This document shows, piece by piece, positions 24,000 through 49,155 of a stretch of 64,000 bases of DNA. The DNA comes from Rhabdornis inornatus (lineage: Eukaryota; Chordata; Aves; Passeriformes; Rhabdornithidae), in NCBI GenBank assembly GCA_013397075.1, contig VWZS01003944.1:193520-257519 (forward strand), written 5' to 3'. The notes under the pieces were generated by a model. That model was not told the origin of the DNA and ran no database searches. It worked only from the letters and a program-made list of their open reading frames with translations. Both the position numbers and the translations under genes were made by a program. Positions within the stretch are counted from its first letter, which is position 1. Each line of letters starts with the position of its first letter.

Positions 24000-25120
24000 C
24001 TTTACTCTTGGTCACTTTTATTTCAAGAACAGAACAGCCTTTCATCCCAGCCCCCTCCATGAGTTTAGTAACTCAGGTAGCACACAAGAAGTGAAATCCT
24101 GTTGAGCAAGAGCTCCAAACAAAGCAGTTCCCACTGAGACACTGGATGTGGGCTTTCCTCCTCTTCCTCCTCCCTGGGTGAGAAGAAAGCCCAGCACAAA
24201 ATGTGAACAGCACCCTCATCCCACACCTGCAGGATGTTTCACTTGCAGTAACTACACAAATAAATACTACCTCGTGGAGAGGGAGCAGAGGGCCACCACA
24301 GATCATCTAGAAATTAAGTTATTGCTATGTTCTTATGTATTTGACACTGCAGGTAACTCACCTGGGTAACCACCAAGAGAGGTGACAGTTTCAGATTGCC
24401 CTTGTGTTATCAGTTCATTTTGGACTGAAAGTTGTGGGAAGACAAGACAGATCTTGTTTCATCAGCTCTGAGCCTTAAAGGCAGGAGTTCTTGGTGGGAC
24501 TGAACCTTCCACATTTTGCTGAAAACAGCTGGGGGTAGAAGCTCCCAACACACTTGGAAATTCATCATGCCTGACAGCATTTCCCATGCACACTACTAAA
24601 AGTACATACTGCTAAGGGTACTCCCTGCTCCCGACTTGCCACAGGAGATGCTGAACCACCTCCACATGATAAGGGGCTACAGGTTCAAATTTCAAAGACA
24701 GCAGGAGCCCAGTCACTCCAGGGGTTGAGCCAGAGCTGCTGATTCACCAGGGAAAATCCGGACTAATTAGAACTGTAGAACGTGGGCATGGGAAATGCCA
24801 CAGGCACACAAGGACAACCTGACATGTGACTGTACTTCCCTCTGCTGGTGGGACACGCTGTGACGGCCAGCATCCAGGATCAAGTCAGGTCAGCCAAAAC
24901 AAGGTGTAACATGAAGTCTAATACGTGACTTGTCACCAGAGGATCAGGTAGCCCAAGGCTGATGACAAGTGGTGAGCTCACAGCAGTGTCAGTGCCCGCA
25001 GTGTCCCTCCCCACATGGAGTATCAGCTGGAGAGCATGAGTTTGAGAGGATGAGGAGGACTGCAGGAAGAACCTCAGAGTGATAGAAAAGCAGCAGAGTC
25101 CTTGGCAGGACACATCTTTG
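24000..25120 (-). other. CIAPIN1 3' UTR
   Basis: This follows the CIAPIN1 stop on the minus strand. A minus-strand AATAAA (TTTATT at 24017-24022 on the + strand) is the best polyadenylation signal, giving a 3' UTR of about 1.1 kb. Confidence 0.5.
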
Positions 25121-28100
25121 TTAGGCATCATGCAGCTGGTTCTCTTGCAGGAGAATCTTATCCCCAGGCTTGAAGGCAGGCATCCCCAGGTAAGGACAGC
25201 TGGCACAGCGGAATGCATCCCCCAGGTAGCACTGGCAAGGCAAAGAAAAGCACTGTGTGTAATCAGGTGCCACTTTCAGGTCTCCTCCCCTGTGACACGG
25301 TTTCTCCAGCTGAAGAGATGTCATGTTCCTCAGCATTTATGAGAACAGAGACTGCTTCCCTTTTACCCTCTTCTCAATACTCTGGTTAGTGTGGATGGCA
25401 GAGCTGTGCAGGCATTGGGCTCACACAGAAATGAGTCTCCACCCCACTTGGTGTGCCCATGCTGGGGCAGCCCCCTGAGCTCCCACAAGGCAATATTCTC
25501 ACTGGGCAGATCCCTGGTTAGGCTATGAGCAGAGAGGGAAAGGCTCACTGCTCATTCTGATTCCCCCAGGGAGTCAGAACAGACAGCATGGTACATGTGT
25601 TGGTACAGAGCACATGGGCACAGGGCAAAGGCTGAAGCTCCGCAGAAGCTGCACAGGCAGCGTGTGGAAGCAGTGATCCAGATCAGGCAGCAGTATCTAG
25701 GGAACACAATTCTTACACAGAGATCATATACTGCAAACCATAGTATAAAGACAAAAATTACTAATTACATTTCCACAGGCAGATTTGGGCTGTGAGCTCT
25801 TCTTCTCCTGTTCCAATTCTTCAGCCAGGCCACACGTGCTGTAGAAAAAGAAAGAAGTCACCTGCATCTTTCTGCTTAAAGGTCATCAGACATCAACACT
25901 TGTGCCAGCCCTACCCACACGCAACAGCCCTCTCTCTGTCACATGACACAGCTGACTCTGGGACTCACGCTCCTCACTTTGTTCTTCAACACCATGGTTT
26001 ATATAACAAGTGTTTAAACACTCCTCTAGTTTAAACTGAGTGGGAAATGACACTAAAGCACTCACTACATGTGCTGTTTCTCCTTGGAATGTGAGAAACC
26101 AGGGTTTTAGGCAAGCTGCACAAGCTATGCAGCCACCTCCAAGACGGCTGTTCATAATATCGGCTGTTGATAATATACACCATCGTGATAATTCGTAGCA
26201 GTTCACAGGTCAATTCTCACTGTATTTGGATTTACATTCCAATAATTAAGATAAGAAAGGACATGAACCAAGAGACTTAGGCTCTGAAGAACAGCAAATT
26301 GCCTACGATCCTTTTAAAATCCCTCCAACTCTTAAGAGTTTAATGCTGTAGTTGAAAGGTTCACTGACACATGAATTCCAGCACTGACCAGTTCTTGCAG
26401 GCTTTCTTTTTGCCCATTTCTTTGCAGGATGGAGCTCTGAGGGATGATGGATCTGGCTTTCTCAAATCCTCTGAATCCAACAGCTCATCAGAGTCCAAAA
26501 GATCCTGAAAACACACCATGGGAGACAAAATGCAGGAAATTGACTTTTCAGCAGGGAATCATACTGCTGAGTTATGTTCAAAGAAATGGTGCTATCTGTA
26601 CACTGGCATTGAAGTGCTGCAGCTCTGCCCTCCTATCCCTGTCTCCTCTCTGTCCTCACCACAACACTGAGCTCTCCAAACCCCATGAAGGAGATGAGAA
26701 AAGCCTCCCTAAGGCAAAATACCTATCTCTGAAGCTGTAAAACTTCCCAAGAGACATGACTGGAAGTATTCAGAATAGGAAAGAATGGGGAGAGAGAAGG
26801 AACAGCAAAGCCTCACAAAGAAAACCACTTACCATCCCTTCATCATTCATATCCTTGGCAGACAGTGTCCACAGCTTGGCAGCAGTTGGGTCCACAGAGG
26901 GTTTTCCTGGAGCCAAAACAAAGGAAGAAATAGCAGTTATTCCAGCCTTTGCCCCATCTACTCCAAACAAATAGCGTTCAAGCAACTTTGGAAAGCCCCA
27001 CTCCATAGGTCTTTACTGTAGCACTCCCTACTTGGGAACTGTCCCCCTGTTGCAAGTGATGCCTGTCACTGAGAGCCACAAAATCCAGACATTCAGCATG
27101 CACCACTCCTTACCTGAAGGACCAGGTGTCTTGGCAAAGGAAAGTTTGAGCTGACTTGAGGACCCCACTTCGAAATTGGGCTTCCTGCCTTCTATCTGAA
27201 TAATGAGAAGGTCATTGCCTTGGTAACCCAGATGTTCTCCAACAGACTGGGCCTCCTCTGGGGTCAGCACTTCCTTTTGCAGCTGCCAAGTAAGATTTTA
27301 GGTTAACCTCATGCAGAACCCCTTCTTTTAACACCAAGCCCAGCATTCCAGTGAACAGATAGTCAGTATTTTCAATCCTAAAGAAAAACACTATGTTGAT
27401 AGTAACTAAAGTTTGTGCTAGGCAGTGGTCATGCACATTTACAGCAAACCAGGGTAGCTAAAAACCTCATCACCCAGCAAATCCCCAGGTAACAGCATTT
27501 CTGGAAATGGTAAACACACCCCTACCTCCTTCACTTCCACCAATCCAGAGAGAGTCAGAGTTGTGAGGAGCTTGGCTGCTGTCTTGATTTTGCCATTGTC
27601 TCCTGCAAGACATAAAAGCAGAGAGTAGGAGGAGGCAAGAACAAGAATACAGCTCAGAGAAACATGAAAGAGCAAGAAATTTAGAGGGAAGTACTCGAGC
27701 CAAACTTCTGCACCAAAATTGGGCCCTTTCTAGTCAACAGCAGAACCAACCAGAAAAAGCATCAGCAGCTTGTTCATTAGAATAACAGTGTGGGGTCACA
27801 AAGCCATTCTAGCTCCAAACATGTTCTATATATGCCAAAATATTTCTAAATACAATCAATACCCATAAAAAAAAATTTTAAAAAAAATCTCCAAACCCCA
27901 AACAAACTCCCTTCCAAACATTTTTACCTATTAAAGTAAACTACTCATGAAGTTCTCAAAACATGGACTCCTAAATGAAGACACTACATTAAGAAATCAT
28001 CTTGTGTTCACCTTCTCATGGCTTGTCCAGCTGTCCCCTGGCAGGTGCTCTGGCTTTTCTCCTAAATCTCAGTCCAAACACTTTTAACCTTTTCTGAATA

Positions 28101-29046
28101 TTTCTCTACTGACTTCTGGGGCAATCTCTTCAGCATGTGTCACCTGTTTTTAAAACCACTTCAGAAGCTCCTCAGAAACACAACATCTGCAACTACTTCA
28201 CACTGCATCTTGAGGAGAAAACAGTGGTCACTGAAGCTTTTCAGTGTAGGTGAGGAGCAAGCCTATCCAGCATTTTTGCTAGAAGAGTGACTGCAAACCT
28301 CTCTGATGGATACCAGCTTAAGCACAGGATAAAAACCTTGTGATTTGGGTTAGTGTGTCAGCAGAATGAAAATCTCTCAATTGGGGTTCCTGTCCTTTCT
28401 ATTTCAGCCTAACCCTCATGAGAAATGCTATATTGCCATGGAAGCAAGATTCTCTCACCTGATTCTGTAACCACTGGTTCCTTCAGGAGGACACGGCCCC
28501 CTGGCTTAAGTATCCGAGCTACTTCTGCCAGGAGCTCCACACTGTGCTGTGCTCTACTGCCTGGGACCATGCCAGAGAGGATTACGTCAAAACTGGACTC
28601 CCTGTGAGCCGCTGCAAAGAAAGAGGAAGGTGGTACAATTTTATACATGTAACACACAGCTTAATACACCAGTCCCACCTCCCTCATCCCTCATGCTTGA
28701 GTACAACAGCACTAACTGATTAAAGACACCAATCAGGGTGCATCACTTCCCCTGCTGTACTGCCCAAGGTAAAAGTTAGCAGCAGTTGCTGTCGATGTTC
28801 TGAGTGCTGACTCCCAAAGCAGGAAGGTGTTGGCTCACACAGCAGCAGAAACTTTTAAGGAAACAGTGAAAAATTAAGCTCATTCTTACACTGAGGCAGC
28901 TGGTTAACATTTTCCACAGAGACACGATTATCAGCTCCCACCAGTGCCTGGACTTTATCCACCAAATCCTTCAGGGCTTCAACTGGCGAGGAGCTGTCCC
29001 AGACAATGGCCACGCGCTGGCCTGGAGCAACTCCGTACTCCCCCAT
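25121..29046 (-). CDS. CIAPIN1: Anamorsin, cytosolic Fe-S cluster assembly factor
   Basis: Eight coding exons on the minus strand: 29046-28890, 28611-28459, 27602-27526, 27282-27114, 26906-26833, 26504-26389, 25838-25769 and 25231-25121. All borders are GT/AG and phases join to 308 residues (human about 312). Residues 1 to about 170 form the methyltransferase-like domain (LSGMVPGS, RILKPGG). The Fe-S domain is intact: motif A C-x8-C-x2-C-x-C at Cys237, 246, 249, 251 and motif B C-x2-C-x7-C-x2-C at Cys270, 273, 281, 284, ending LHDA. The protein takes electrons from the diflavin reductase NDOR1 and supplies them for cytosolic Fe-S assembly; it was also named as an anti-apoptotic factor. The non-coding first exon appears to lie in the CpG island shared with COQ9 (donor edge 31077), spliced to 29062. 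Confidence 0.96.
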
Positions 29047-30574
29047 CTCAGCAGCAGCAAACCTGGCTGGGGGAGGAACAGGGCAGGAGACAGAGAGGAA
29101 GGGTAAGTGCTAAGCACAGCACAAACCTCTGTGCACTGTGACTTAATCAGTTGTTTTATAGATGGGGATAATTTTCTGGAGGTCTGTAGTTCCAAGTTCC
29201 CACAAGCTGAGTGTTAGCTGGACATGAAGAAAGAGCTAAATTTCAGGGCATAATTCAATTTCTCTCCAGTACACACACTAGCTTTGCTGGAAGACTGCAA
29301 ACCATGCTTTAAAGAAACCAAAAAAATAACAAAAAAACTTACCTTCTTTCCTTAAAAATCTGAATAAGACAAACACAGGATTTCTGGACTTCCTGAGCAG
29401 TGACGGCTATTTGACATTAAACACTGCCTTGTCTATCCTACTCCAAACACAACCTAGCAGAGTTTGCTTATGCAGTACATGAGAAGTAAAAAGTAACTTT
29501 CATCATTCCCAGCATTCCAGATTGAAGGCTCTTCCCACTATTATGATTGGTGGCACTGGGTGAGCAAATTACAGGGAGGGAGTAGCAGAAGAGAATGTGC
29601 AGTGACAGTTTCGAGAAAGCTGTCTCCACTGATACTTTATATGATTGTATTCCCTGTATGGCAATAGTAGCCCATCATCACCTGTTCTCATAGCAACACC
29701 AGCTACTGAACCCGATGACCTCCCCTCCTTCCTGTATCCAACACAAACATATTTTCTTCCTAATTTAACAAGACCACAGACAACAGAGAGCACTGTTGAC
29801 CAGTTGCTCAGTGTATCTTCAATTAGCTGCAAACGACACACCTACTTCTGGAGAGACAGTTCTAAGCAAGGTCTTTACCAGGAACCACTACATCACACGT
29901 CCTGGGTAATGCCTTACTGCCACCACCAGCTCATGGATATGCTGTACCAAATTTAACTGCAGTGAGGTGGGGAGGGATTTTGAACCACAGTTCTTTCTGG
30001 CTCTGTATGCTGTGGACTCCCCCTTGCTCCTGGAAACTGCAAACAAGTTCAGAATGGGATAATCTATGCCTTTTCTGAGCTACCGTGGTAGAAATTCACA
30101 CTAAAACAACCACAATGCCAACCCAGCAGGGAATGTACACCTTGGATGTACACTGCAGGTTGTAACATCTCACAGCTGGTTTTGCATGTGTAACACAAGC
30201 TAAGCAGCTACAGCAGACAGTAACATTTGTAAACACACATATTAATCCCATTAAAAAGTCACCTTTCTCAAGAAGAAGGCTGAAAATCTCGAAAGATACC
30301 TAAGCTGCTCTGCTAAGGTGGGAAAGATAAACCCGAAGTCACACCTCCCTCTCTGAACAGCAGGCTATGACCTTGCAAGATCAGTCAGCCCAAACTGCAT
30401 CAACAGCAACACCACCTCCCTGAGATGCGGGGAGGAGGCCGAGGATCCCGTGTGGGTGGTGAGGAGGGGACCTTATCTCCACGGCACACACATTTAACAG
30501 TCCCTGAGGAACAGGGCAAGGAAAAGGGTTAAACAATAGCGCAGGTTCGGCTTCAGTAGATTAGAAAGCTGCTG

Positions 30575-30632
30575 TGCTGGAATGCGATGATCGTGACGGT
30601 CCCTTCCAACCCAAACCATTCCAGGGTTATGT
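30575..30632 (+). repeat. CR1 LINE 3'-end fragment
   Basis: GATGATCGTGACGGTCCCTT followed by CCAACCCAAACCATTCCAGG closely follows the CR1 3' tail (GGTCCCTTCCAACCCAAACCATTC), in + orientation. It is short and truncated, typical of old avian CR1 copies. Confidence 0.65.
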
Positions 30633-30686
30633 AGCACGTCAGGGCTGTAAACTGCAGCCTCCTGACAGCACAGCCAGCTCCCAGCG

Positions 30687-30830
30687 GCCGGGAATGCCCC
30701 GGTTCCCAGGGCCGGGAACGCTCGGGCTCCCAGGGCCGGGAATGCCCCGACTCCCGGCAATGCTTCGGTTCCCAGCGCCGGGAATGCCCCGGTTCCCAGG
30801 GCCCAGAAAGCTCGGGCTCCCAGCCGGGAC
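30687..30830. repeat. GC-rich minisatellite upstream of CIAPIN1/COQ9
   Basis: Roughly 24-28-bp units alternate GGCCGGGAATGCCCCGGTTC-type and GGGAACGCTCGGGCTCCCA-type versions, about five to six imperfect copies. Each unit contains a self-complementary CCGGGAAT...CCCGG flavour. It lies in the CIAPIN1 first intron, about 300 bp from the shared promoter. Confidence 0.65.
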
Positions 30831-31059
30831 GCGGCGCAAGGCTGCGGATCCTACAGCAGGTGCGCATTTTAAGCACATGGAGAATGGGCGCAATAAATCT
30901 TTCGATCACCACAGTTCAGAGGGAGCAAGGACAGGATACGTGAGGAAATTTTGTGAAGAAATTACTTACACACACACTCAGATCCCCGAGCGCCCTCCCC
31001 CCAGACTTTTAACGGGTAAAAAGGGGGAGAGCGAGCGCCAGGCGCCAGCCCCCGTCCCC

Positions 31060-31164
31060 CGCCGCTCCCCGCTCACCTCCAGCGGCCCGGCCCGCTCGGC
31101 TCCGCTCGCTCGTCCCGGCCTGACGCCGTCAGCGTGACGTCATCGCGCTCTGCCCGCTTCCAAG

Positions 31165-31175
<11 letters not shown>
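31060..31175. promoter_or_regulatory. Bidirectional CpG/CRE promoter of CIAPIN1 and COQ9
   Basis: A perfect palindromic CRE, TGACGTCA, sits at 31135-31142 between the divergent transcripts, with a half-site TGACG just upstream at 31121. A YY1-type AAGATGGCGGC at 31162-31172 overlaps the COQ9 start codon. On the minus strand the CIAPIN1 5' UTR exon ends at donor GGAG|GTGAGC (exon edge 31077). No TATA box is seen, fitting a housekeeping promoter. Confidence 0.75.
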
Positions 31176-43353
<12,178 letters not shown>

Positions 43354-43734
43354 GGTGGCCCTTGCAAGAGAGTACTGTGAGCTGTGAGTGATGCTGGGCT
43401 GAGATCTGGGGAGGGGCTTTTACCTCCCCCTCATCTCCCTCTGCCTCTCCTGGCCCAGCACTTGGTTGGTGACACCTCTTCCTTGGCCCTTCTCCCCAGG
43501 GAAAGCCATTGTGATGCGTAAGGTAAAAGGTGTAGGGAAGGGAATCAGTCAGTCAGCATCTTAGCTGAGATAAGCTTTGTCTCCGAGTGATCCTGGAGTT
43601 TTGGTTCTGGTGTTGGTTTTTGGCCATGTGATGTTTGGGATTGGGAAGCCTGTACCTTTGTTACACAACCCTACCTTATTTACATGTCCATTCTTTACTG
43701 TGCTGAATAAAGCCTTACCCCCAAATTTTTTTGT

Positions 43735-44999
43735 CATCCCTGAAAGCTCATTCGAGGCTGCTGGAAGAGATGTCACATCATTTACTTCTCTTCAGTAGAC
43801 ATTAACTTAATGAGATCTGCTTTGGAGGGAGCATTGCTCGCTGATGCTGATTGCTGCTTGTGACATTATCTCCTGAGGAGAGCAGCACCCCTCCTGCAGG
43901 CAGCCCGTGGTTCATTGATCCAGTGCTGTGTTTAAAGCAGATGTTTGAGGCTAGGGTGGGCGAGATGCTGCAGAAGGCAGCGCTGCAGGGGAGCCCAGCA
44001 GGGCCAGGCAGGCGAAGTTGTACTTACAGAATCCTCTGGAACAGACTCCACCCCTGTGCTGTATAACCCTTTTCTGAGGAGCTGGGCGGCACATGGTCCG
44101 TCAGTAATGGCCCCTGGTTGATACCTTTCTTTGTGTCCACAGCCTCCAGTGTGTGCTGGGATGGAGTCTAGTGCAGGTCCCATGCCCTGACCCCCCGGTA
44201 GTGGCTGAAAGCAATGGCCTTTGTCACCCCTCCTCTTCCCCACTGCCCAGCATGACTTGGGATGAGCTTCTTGGTGACACTTTCCTGGAGAGACCCACAG
44301 CTCTTGTACCATGGGGGCTGGGAAGGAGGGGAAGGCCTGTGTGCTCCTGTGCTCATCCCAGTGTGGATGGGGACAGCTCAGGGGTGGTGCTAGGGTCACG
44401 CTGAGCTGGGGAGAGCAGCCCATGTCAGCATTGCCTTCTCCTCCAGACAAAAGCTGCTGCAGTCAGGCTGCTGCTTCCATTTCCTTGCCATGGCAGAGCT
44501 GGCTGCAGCATGGCTCCCCATGTCCTTGTCCCTGGAGGGATCACTGTGCTGGCTGGCATGGCTGTCTTACCTTGCGGCCAGTGCTGCCAGGCAGTTATGG
44601 CATGGATAGCTTACCTGGCACAGCTCTGGGAGAGCTGGGAGATGGTGTGCCTTCAAACTCCTTCACCTGGGGACTTGGAGCCACCACTGGCCTGGCACAT
44701 GCCTGGAGCCACAGGCATCTGGAGGTGAGGGTGACAATGGGGTGCTGGCATCCTCCACTCAGAGTTGTTTGATGGAGAGTGGCAACTTGCTCCACCCTTC
44801 TTCCTATCCCAGCAGTTTTAGGGCTTCACTTGAAATGTCCTGGCCATAGCTGGAGGCAGAACAAAGCCCTGAGCCAAGCATGCTGCCAGGAACCTCAGGA
44901 AATCTCCCCCCATCAGCATTTTTCTCTCTGGCAGGCACTACTCCCACTTGCGCTTCCCGAGCGTGCTTGGATGGAACAGACAAACAGGAAGGGTGGATG
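43735..44999. other. Intergenic between POLR2C and DOK4 3' ends
   Basis: The two genes converge here. No coding exon, RNA gene or repeat family is recognisable; several 150-170-codon-scale open frames on both strands lack splice signals and similarity. Confidence 0.5.
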
Positions 45000-45004
45000 T
45001 GGAT

Positions 45005-46355
45005 AAGGGTTGTTTATTCATTGAGCAACTCCTTAAAAAACAGAAAACCCAAACGTTTTTGGTAACAAATGTTAAATCTTTTCCAGATGAGGTGTGTAGC
45101 CAGGAAAAGAGAGCAAGTTCCACCTCTCACCCAGGGAGGACACACTGCTGGGCAGTGCTAGGGTCCAGAGCCCCTCTGTGCCCTGCCATGCTGCGAGGAG
45201 CAGCCTTTCTCTGTCCCCATGTCCCCTCAGCCACAAGCTACATCACCCTGAAACACAGTATTTACAGACCACAGGTTCCCACATCACGACACTCTCTGTG
45301 CCCAACACATGGACCTGGAGCTTTAAAGGGCAGAAATAAAACCACCAAGCATCCAACCCAGACAGAAAGAAGACTCCAAAGAAACACCAAGGTTTGCACG
45401 GCAATAAAAAGATAGCCCTTCTAAAGGAGGTCAATAAATAGGAGAACTAGAAAAAATCAATTGCTTTTAAGTTCAGCACATAAAGCCCAGTTCCACCCCC
45501 AGTGGCTGAGGGGGAAGTGAGGGCTATGGGAATGCACAGAGGAATGTGGCTCTCTCCCCATTAACATGGGTTTCTCTGCCCTGGGGCTTCTCATATCCAC
45601 AAAGCTGCCCCTTGAGAGACAGATGCTACTGGCCAAAACCAGTCCCATGGTTGCCCACCAGCAGATAAACCAGGGGCATGGCAGGGGGACACAGCTGTGG
45701 GAGGACAGAGGGGTGTTGGGGTGGGAGAAGCCAGGGAGCTCAGCTCTATGCGGCCACTCACCCCAACCAATCCCCCTGGAAGGAAAACCAGTTTCTCCTG
45801 AGACATCTCAATTCTACAGCGAGCATTTAAATAGCTTGAAGTGCAAAAATCAGCTCAGGGATGGCAGGGTGTCCTCAGGAGCACCCTGTTCTTCATAGAG
45901 GGGTGGGACCCTGCACCATCAGCCTGGCACAGCTGCATCCTCCGCCACTGCTCCATGGCCATGGCAGAGTGATGCTCCAGCCTTCCTGCCACGCAGCAAA
46001 TGAATTTCTTGAACCCCCACCTCTCTTCAACCTCCCAGTTGGATCTCCAAGAGTCAAAAACCTCTGGGCATCCGCCCAAGGGCTCTTCAGCAGCCACCAC
46101 ATTTGCATTCATGTGAGAAGGAAATATCTCTTACAATACGGATATTCAATATATATTTGAAGTCAGTTGAGGCTGAGCCAGCCATCGCCTCCACTAATGC
46201 CAGACCAGGACGTGAACCAGTTCCTGCTTCCTAAGGTCTTGGCACCGAGGTGCCCCAGCTTGATCTCCTGGAGGTTCTGAGGGGTGACTGCCTGCATCCT
46301 TGCCACCCCTTGGAGAAGAAAAAGGGGACCCCTGCCACAGTCCCCCCACACCAGC
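45005..46355 (-). other. DOK4 3' UTR
   Basis: This minus-strand sequence after the DOK4 stop runs to a probable polyadenylation signal, AATAAA on the minus strand (TTTATT at 45013-45018). The 3' UTR would be about 1.3 kb. Confidence 0.5.
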
Positions 46356-49155
46356 TCACGGGGACGATGTGGGCTCCCTGCTTTCAGGCTTGTCACTTTT
46401 GGAGGACTTTGGCTTCAGCAAGATGAACTTGTTGAGGAGGTCGGTGTCTGAGCTGGCCTGGGCACCTGCATACACCTCCCCTGGGGACAAAACAGAGGGT
46501 GGGCTCACATGGTGGGGAAAGCTCTGTGGGCTGGAGGAGCAGCATCTCCTCGGGGTGGGGAGGGGACACTCACCAGCATAGCTGGAGGACTCGGCCATGT
46601 TCTGGGAGCCAGTGATGTGGTGCCAGTAGGCGCTGCGAGGCAGCATGGTCGTGGGGGTGCAGGGGTAGGAGAAGTGCTCAGTGCCCTTGTTCAGCAGCTG
46701 CAGTGGATGGGGGGGAGGAGGGTGACACAGGGCCCCCAGAGTCTTCCCCAGCCGTGTCCCCCCTCAACATGGGCTGGAGCTCACCCTGACGTTCTTCTCC
46801 ATCTCCAGCAGGACCCTCTTGTGCTGCTCAGCGATGGCCAATGTGGCACTGTGCACACGCTGGTAGATCTGTTCACCCTCCTGCGTCTGGAAGGTGTAGA
46901 GACCTTCTCCTGCATCACACATCCTGTGGGAACAGGGCACAGGATGTCACCAAGGTCTTCAAGCCAAGGGATGACAAACAAAACCCACCCCAGATGGCAG
47001 CTGGCACAGCTTCCCATATTGTTAGAGCTGTCCCTATGTCCTCTTCATGGTGTTGAGCTGGGAACCAGAATGGGCACATGTACAGGCCATGGCCATCACC
47101 CCAGCCTCAGGCATGCTCTGTGGTGATGCCAGCAGTGCCACTGCCTGGAGCACCCAGCTGGGTGAAGGCACACAGCTGTGATCCCTGTCCTGGCAAGGGT
47201 GACATCTCACCGTCCAGCCTCGAAGGTGAAGCGGGTGGCGTCGCGGCCGTAGCGGCGCAGGGAGCAGAGGGGCCAGGAGACCAGCTTCACCCGGGGGTTG
47301 TGCGTGTCCCAGAGGTAGATGTTTTCGTGGGTGATCTGCAGCTTGCACTCGCCGTAAACGTCCAGGTTGGGGCAGGGGAGGAGGAACACGTTGAACCGGT
47401 CTGGAGAGAGGAAAAAAATAGAAAATAAAATAATCTGCGGGGGGTGCAGCGAGGCGGAGCCCCGGGCGAGCACCCGCCGCCGCGCTCACCCGTCTGCTCG
47501 CACTGCACGCCGGGCGCCAGCAGGTCGGGCTCCCCCAGGCTGATGTCGTTCAGGCGGGCGCCCAGGCACTCCACCGACAGCGTCTTGTACCACTCCTCCG
47601 CCTCCAGCTCTGCAAGGCACCACGGCAGCCCCTGGGCGACCCTGGCCACGCCGGGGTGCCCCACCCAGCACCCTCAGCCCGGCTCCCCTGGGAGCTGCCC
47701 CGTACCTGAGTCGCAGGTGAAGGTCCGGGCGGAGTCGTCTGTAAAAATGATGGCCACCGCCTGTCTCTTGGTCTCCTTTGGCAGCCGCGTGATGCACTTG
47801 ACATTGCTGATCTCCGTGACCTGCACAGGAGTTGGGGGGGGTCACTGAGGGCTGCACCCAGACCCTGCCACCTGCAGCACCCAGACCCTGTTTCCTGCTG
47901 CACCCAGACCCTGGCACCTGCAGCACCCAGAACCTGTTCCCTGCTGCTCCCAGACCCTAACATCTGCAGCACCCAGACCCAGCTGCATCCCCCTCCGGAG
48001 CGCATGGGCTGACAGCCTCCCAGCGAACTTAGCCAAGGAAGGACCTGCCCTGGCACAGGTCCCCAAGCAGCGGGCAGCACCCCAGCACCCCTCCGGCGCA
48101 CCCCCTCACCTTGGGGCACCCCCGCAGGCACGCCGACTTCTCATCCGGGTACTTCTCCAGGCGCTGGGGCCCTTTGCTGGAGGATTTGCGGAAGACCAGC
48201 CAGCACCGCCGGTAGATCTGCCGGACAGAGAGCGCGGCTGCTTGGTGCAGGTGGGGGTCCCTGTCCCCACCACATCCCCACGTCCCCCTGTCCCCATCCC
48301 CAGGACCCATGCCTGGTTCTGCTGACCCTGCTGGCCTGGGGACAGGAGGGGATGCTGGGGATAGGGATATGCTGGGGCTGCCATCATCTGCCCCCACCCC
48401 CCGCCAGTGGTAATTACAGAGCTTAATTCATGAACGCAGACAAAGCTCCCAAGGGGACCGCTGTTCTGGCATTTCCCCGTCCCCTCTCCTCTATCCTCTG
48501 CCTCTGAAGGTGGTGGGGCCACCGTCCCCAGGCATGTCCCCCCCGCCTCGAGCCCACTCCCTCTTTGTTCTCCCTAATTAGCATGAAATTACCCAGCATG
48601 CTCGTGGCTGCCGGCTCCAAACCACGGAGACGGGCGACCAAACCCCCTGACCCCCCACCTATGGGTGCTGCACTCCCACACCACCCTAATTTGCACCCAG
48701 CAGCTCCAACCCCTCCCGTTGTGGGGCATCCCCGATGTGTGTGCAGGGAAACTGAGGCACGGGGAGAAGGGAAGGCTCTCAGACATCCCCCAAACCCTGG
48801 GTGACCTGGGACAGGTGAGCGGGTGTTACTTGGTGCAGGATTCGGCCGGTGCAGGAGCTGGACCCCTGGGGCTGCTGGGTGATTTGGGTACCAACAAGTG
48901 GCCCGTCCCTGCCATCCCCCACTCGTCTGCCCCCACAGCGCTCCAGAGGGGGGCTGCTTATTCAACCCCAAAACAGGGGCACAGGAATCGGCAAGAGGGA
49001 CCTGTCCACGTCACCTCACTGGGAAACCAGCACGTCAAATCCATGGGTGTCCCCCCCACATCTCCCCATTCCCCAAGATCCCCACTCACCCCCAGCTTCT
49101 TGCTCTTCATCCTCACATAGCCCTGCTTGATGATGTCGTTAAAATTCGTCGCCAT
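46356..49155 (-). CDS. DOK4: Docking protein 4 (PH and PTB domain adaptor)
   Basis: Eight coding exons on the minus strand: 49155-49090, 48217-48110, 47820-47706, 47609-47490, 47400-47211, 46923-46785, 46697-46574 and 46480-46356. Phases join to 328 residues (human 326). The PH domain spans about residues 7-112 (GYVRMKSKKLG, CWLVFRKSSSKGPQRLEKYP, ending EAEEWYKTL). The IRS-type PTB domain spans about 133-235 (RFNVFLLPCP, LQITHENIYLWD, WPLCSLRRYGRD, FTFEAGRMCDAGEG). The tail holds SAYWHHITGSQN and ILLKPKSS. DOK4 binds phosphotyrosines on receptors such as RET and modulates ERK signalling; it lacks the RasGAP-binding tyrosines of DOK1-3. Compared with human, the last exon starts slightly differently and the very C-terminus diverges. 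Confidence 0.96.
47851..47988. repeat. 23-bp minisatellite, six copies, in a DOK4 intron
   Basis: Six 23-bp units (core GC[TA]GCACCCAGACCCTG) run in tandem, with odd and even copies differing consistently (CTGCAC versus CAGCAC starts), so a 46-bp higher-order unit is visible. The array begins about 30 bp from the exon acceptor at 47820. Confidence 0.8.

Noticed and set aside
21056..24000. Avian CCL17/CCL22/CX3CL1 orthologues, expected from human synteny
   Set aside because: No CC or CX3C cysteine pattern with a signal exon is visible in any frame.
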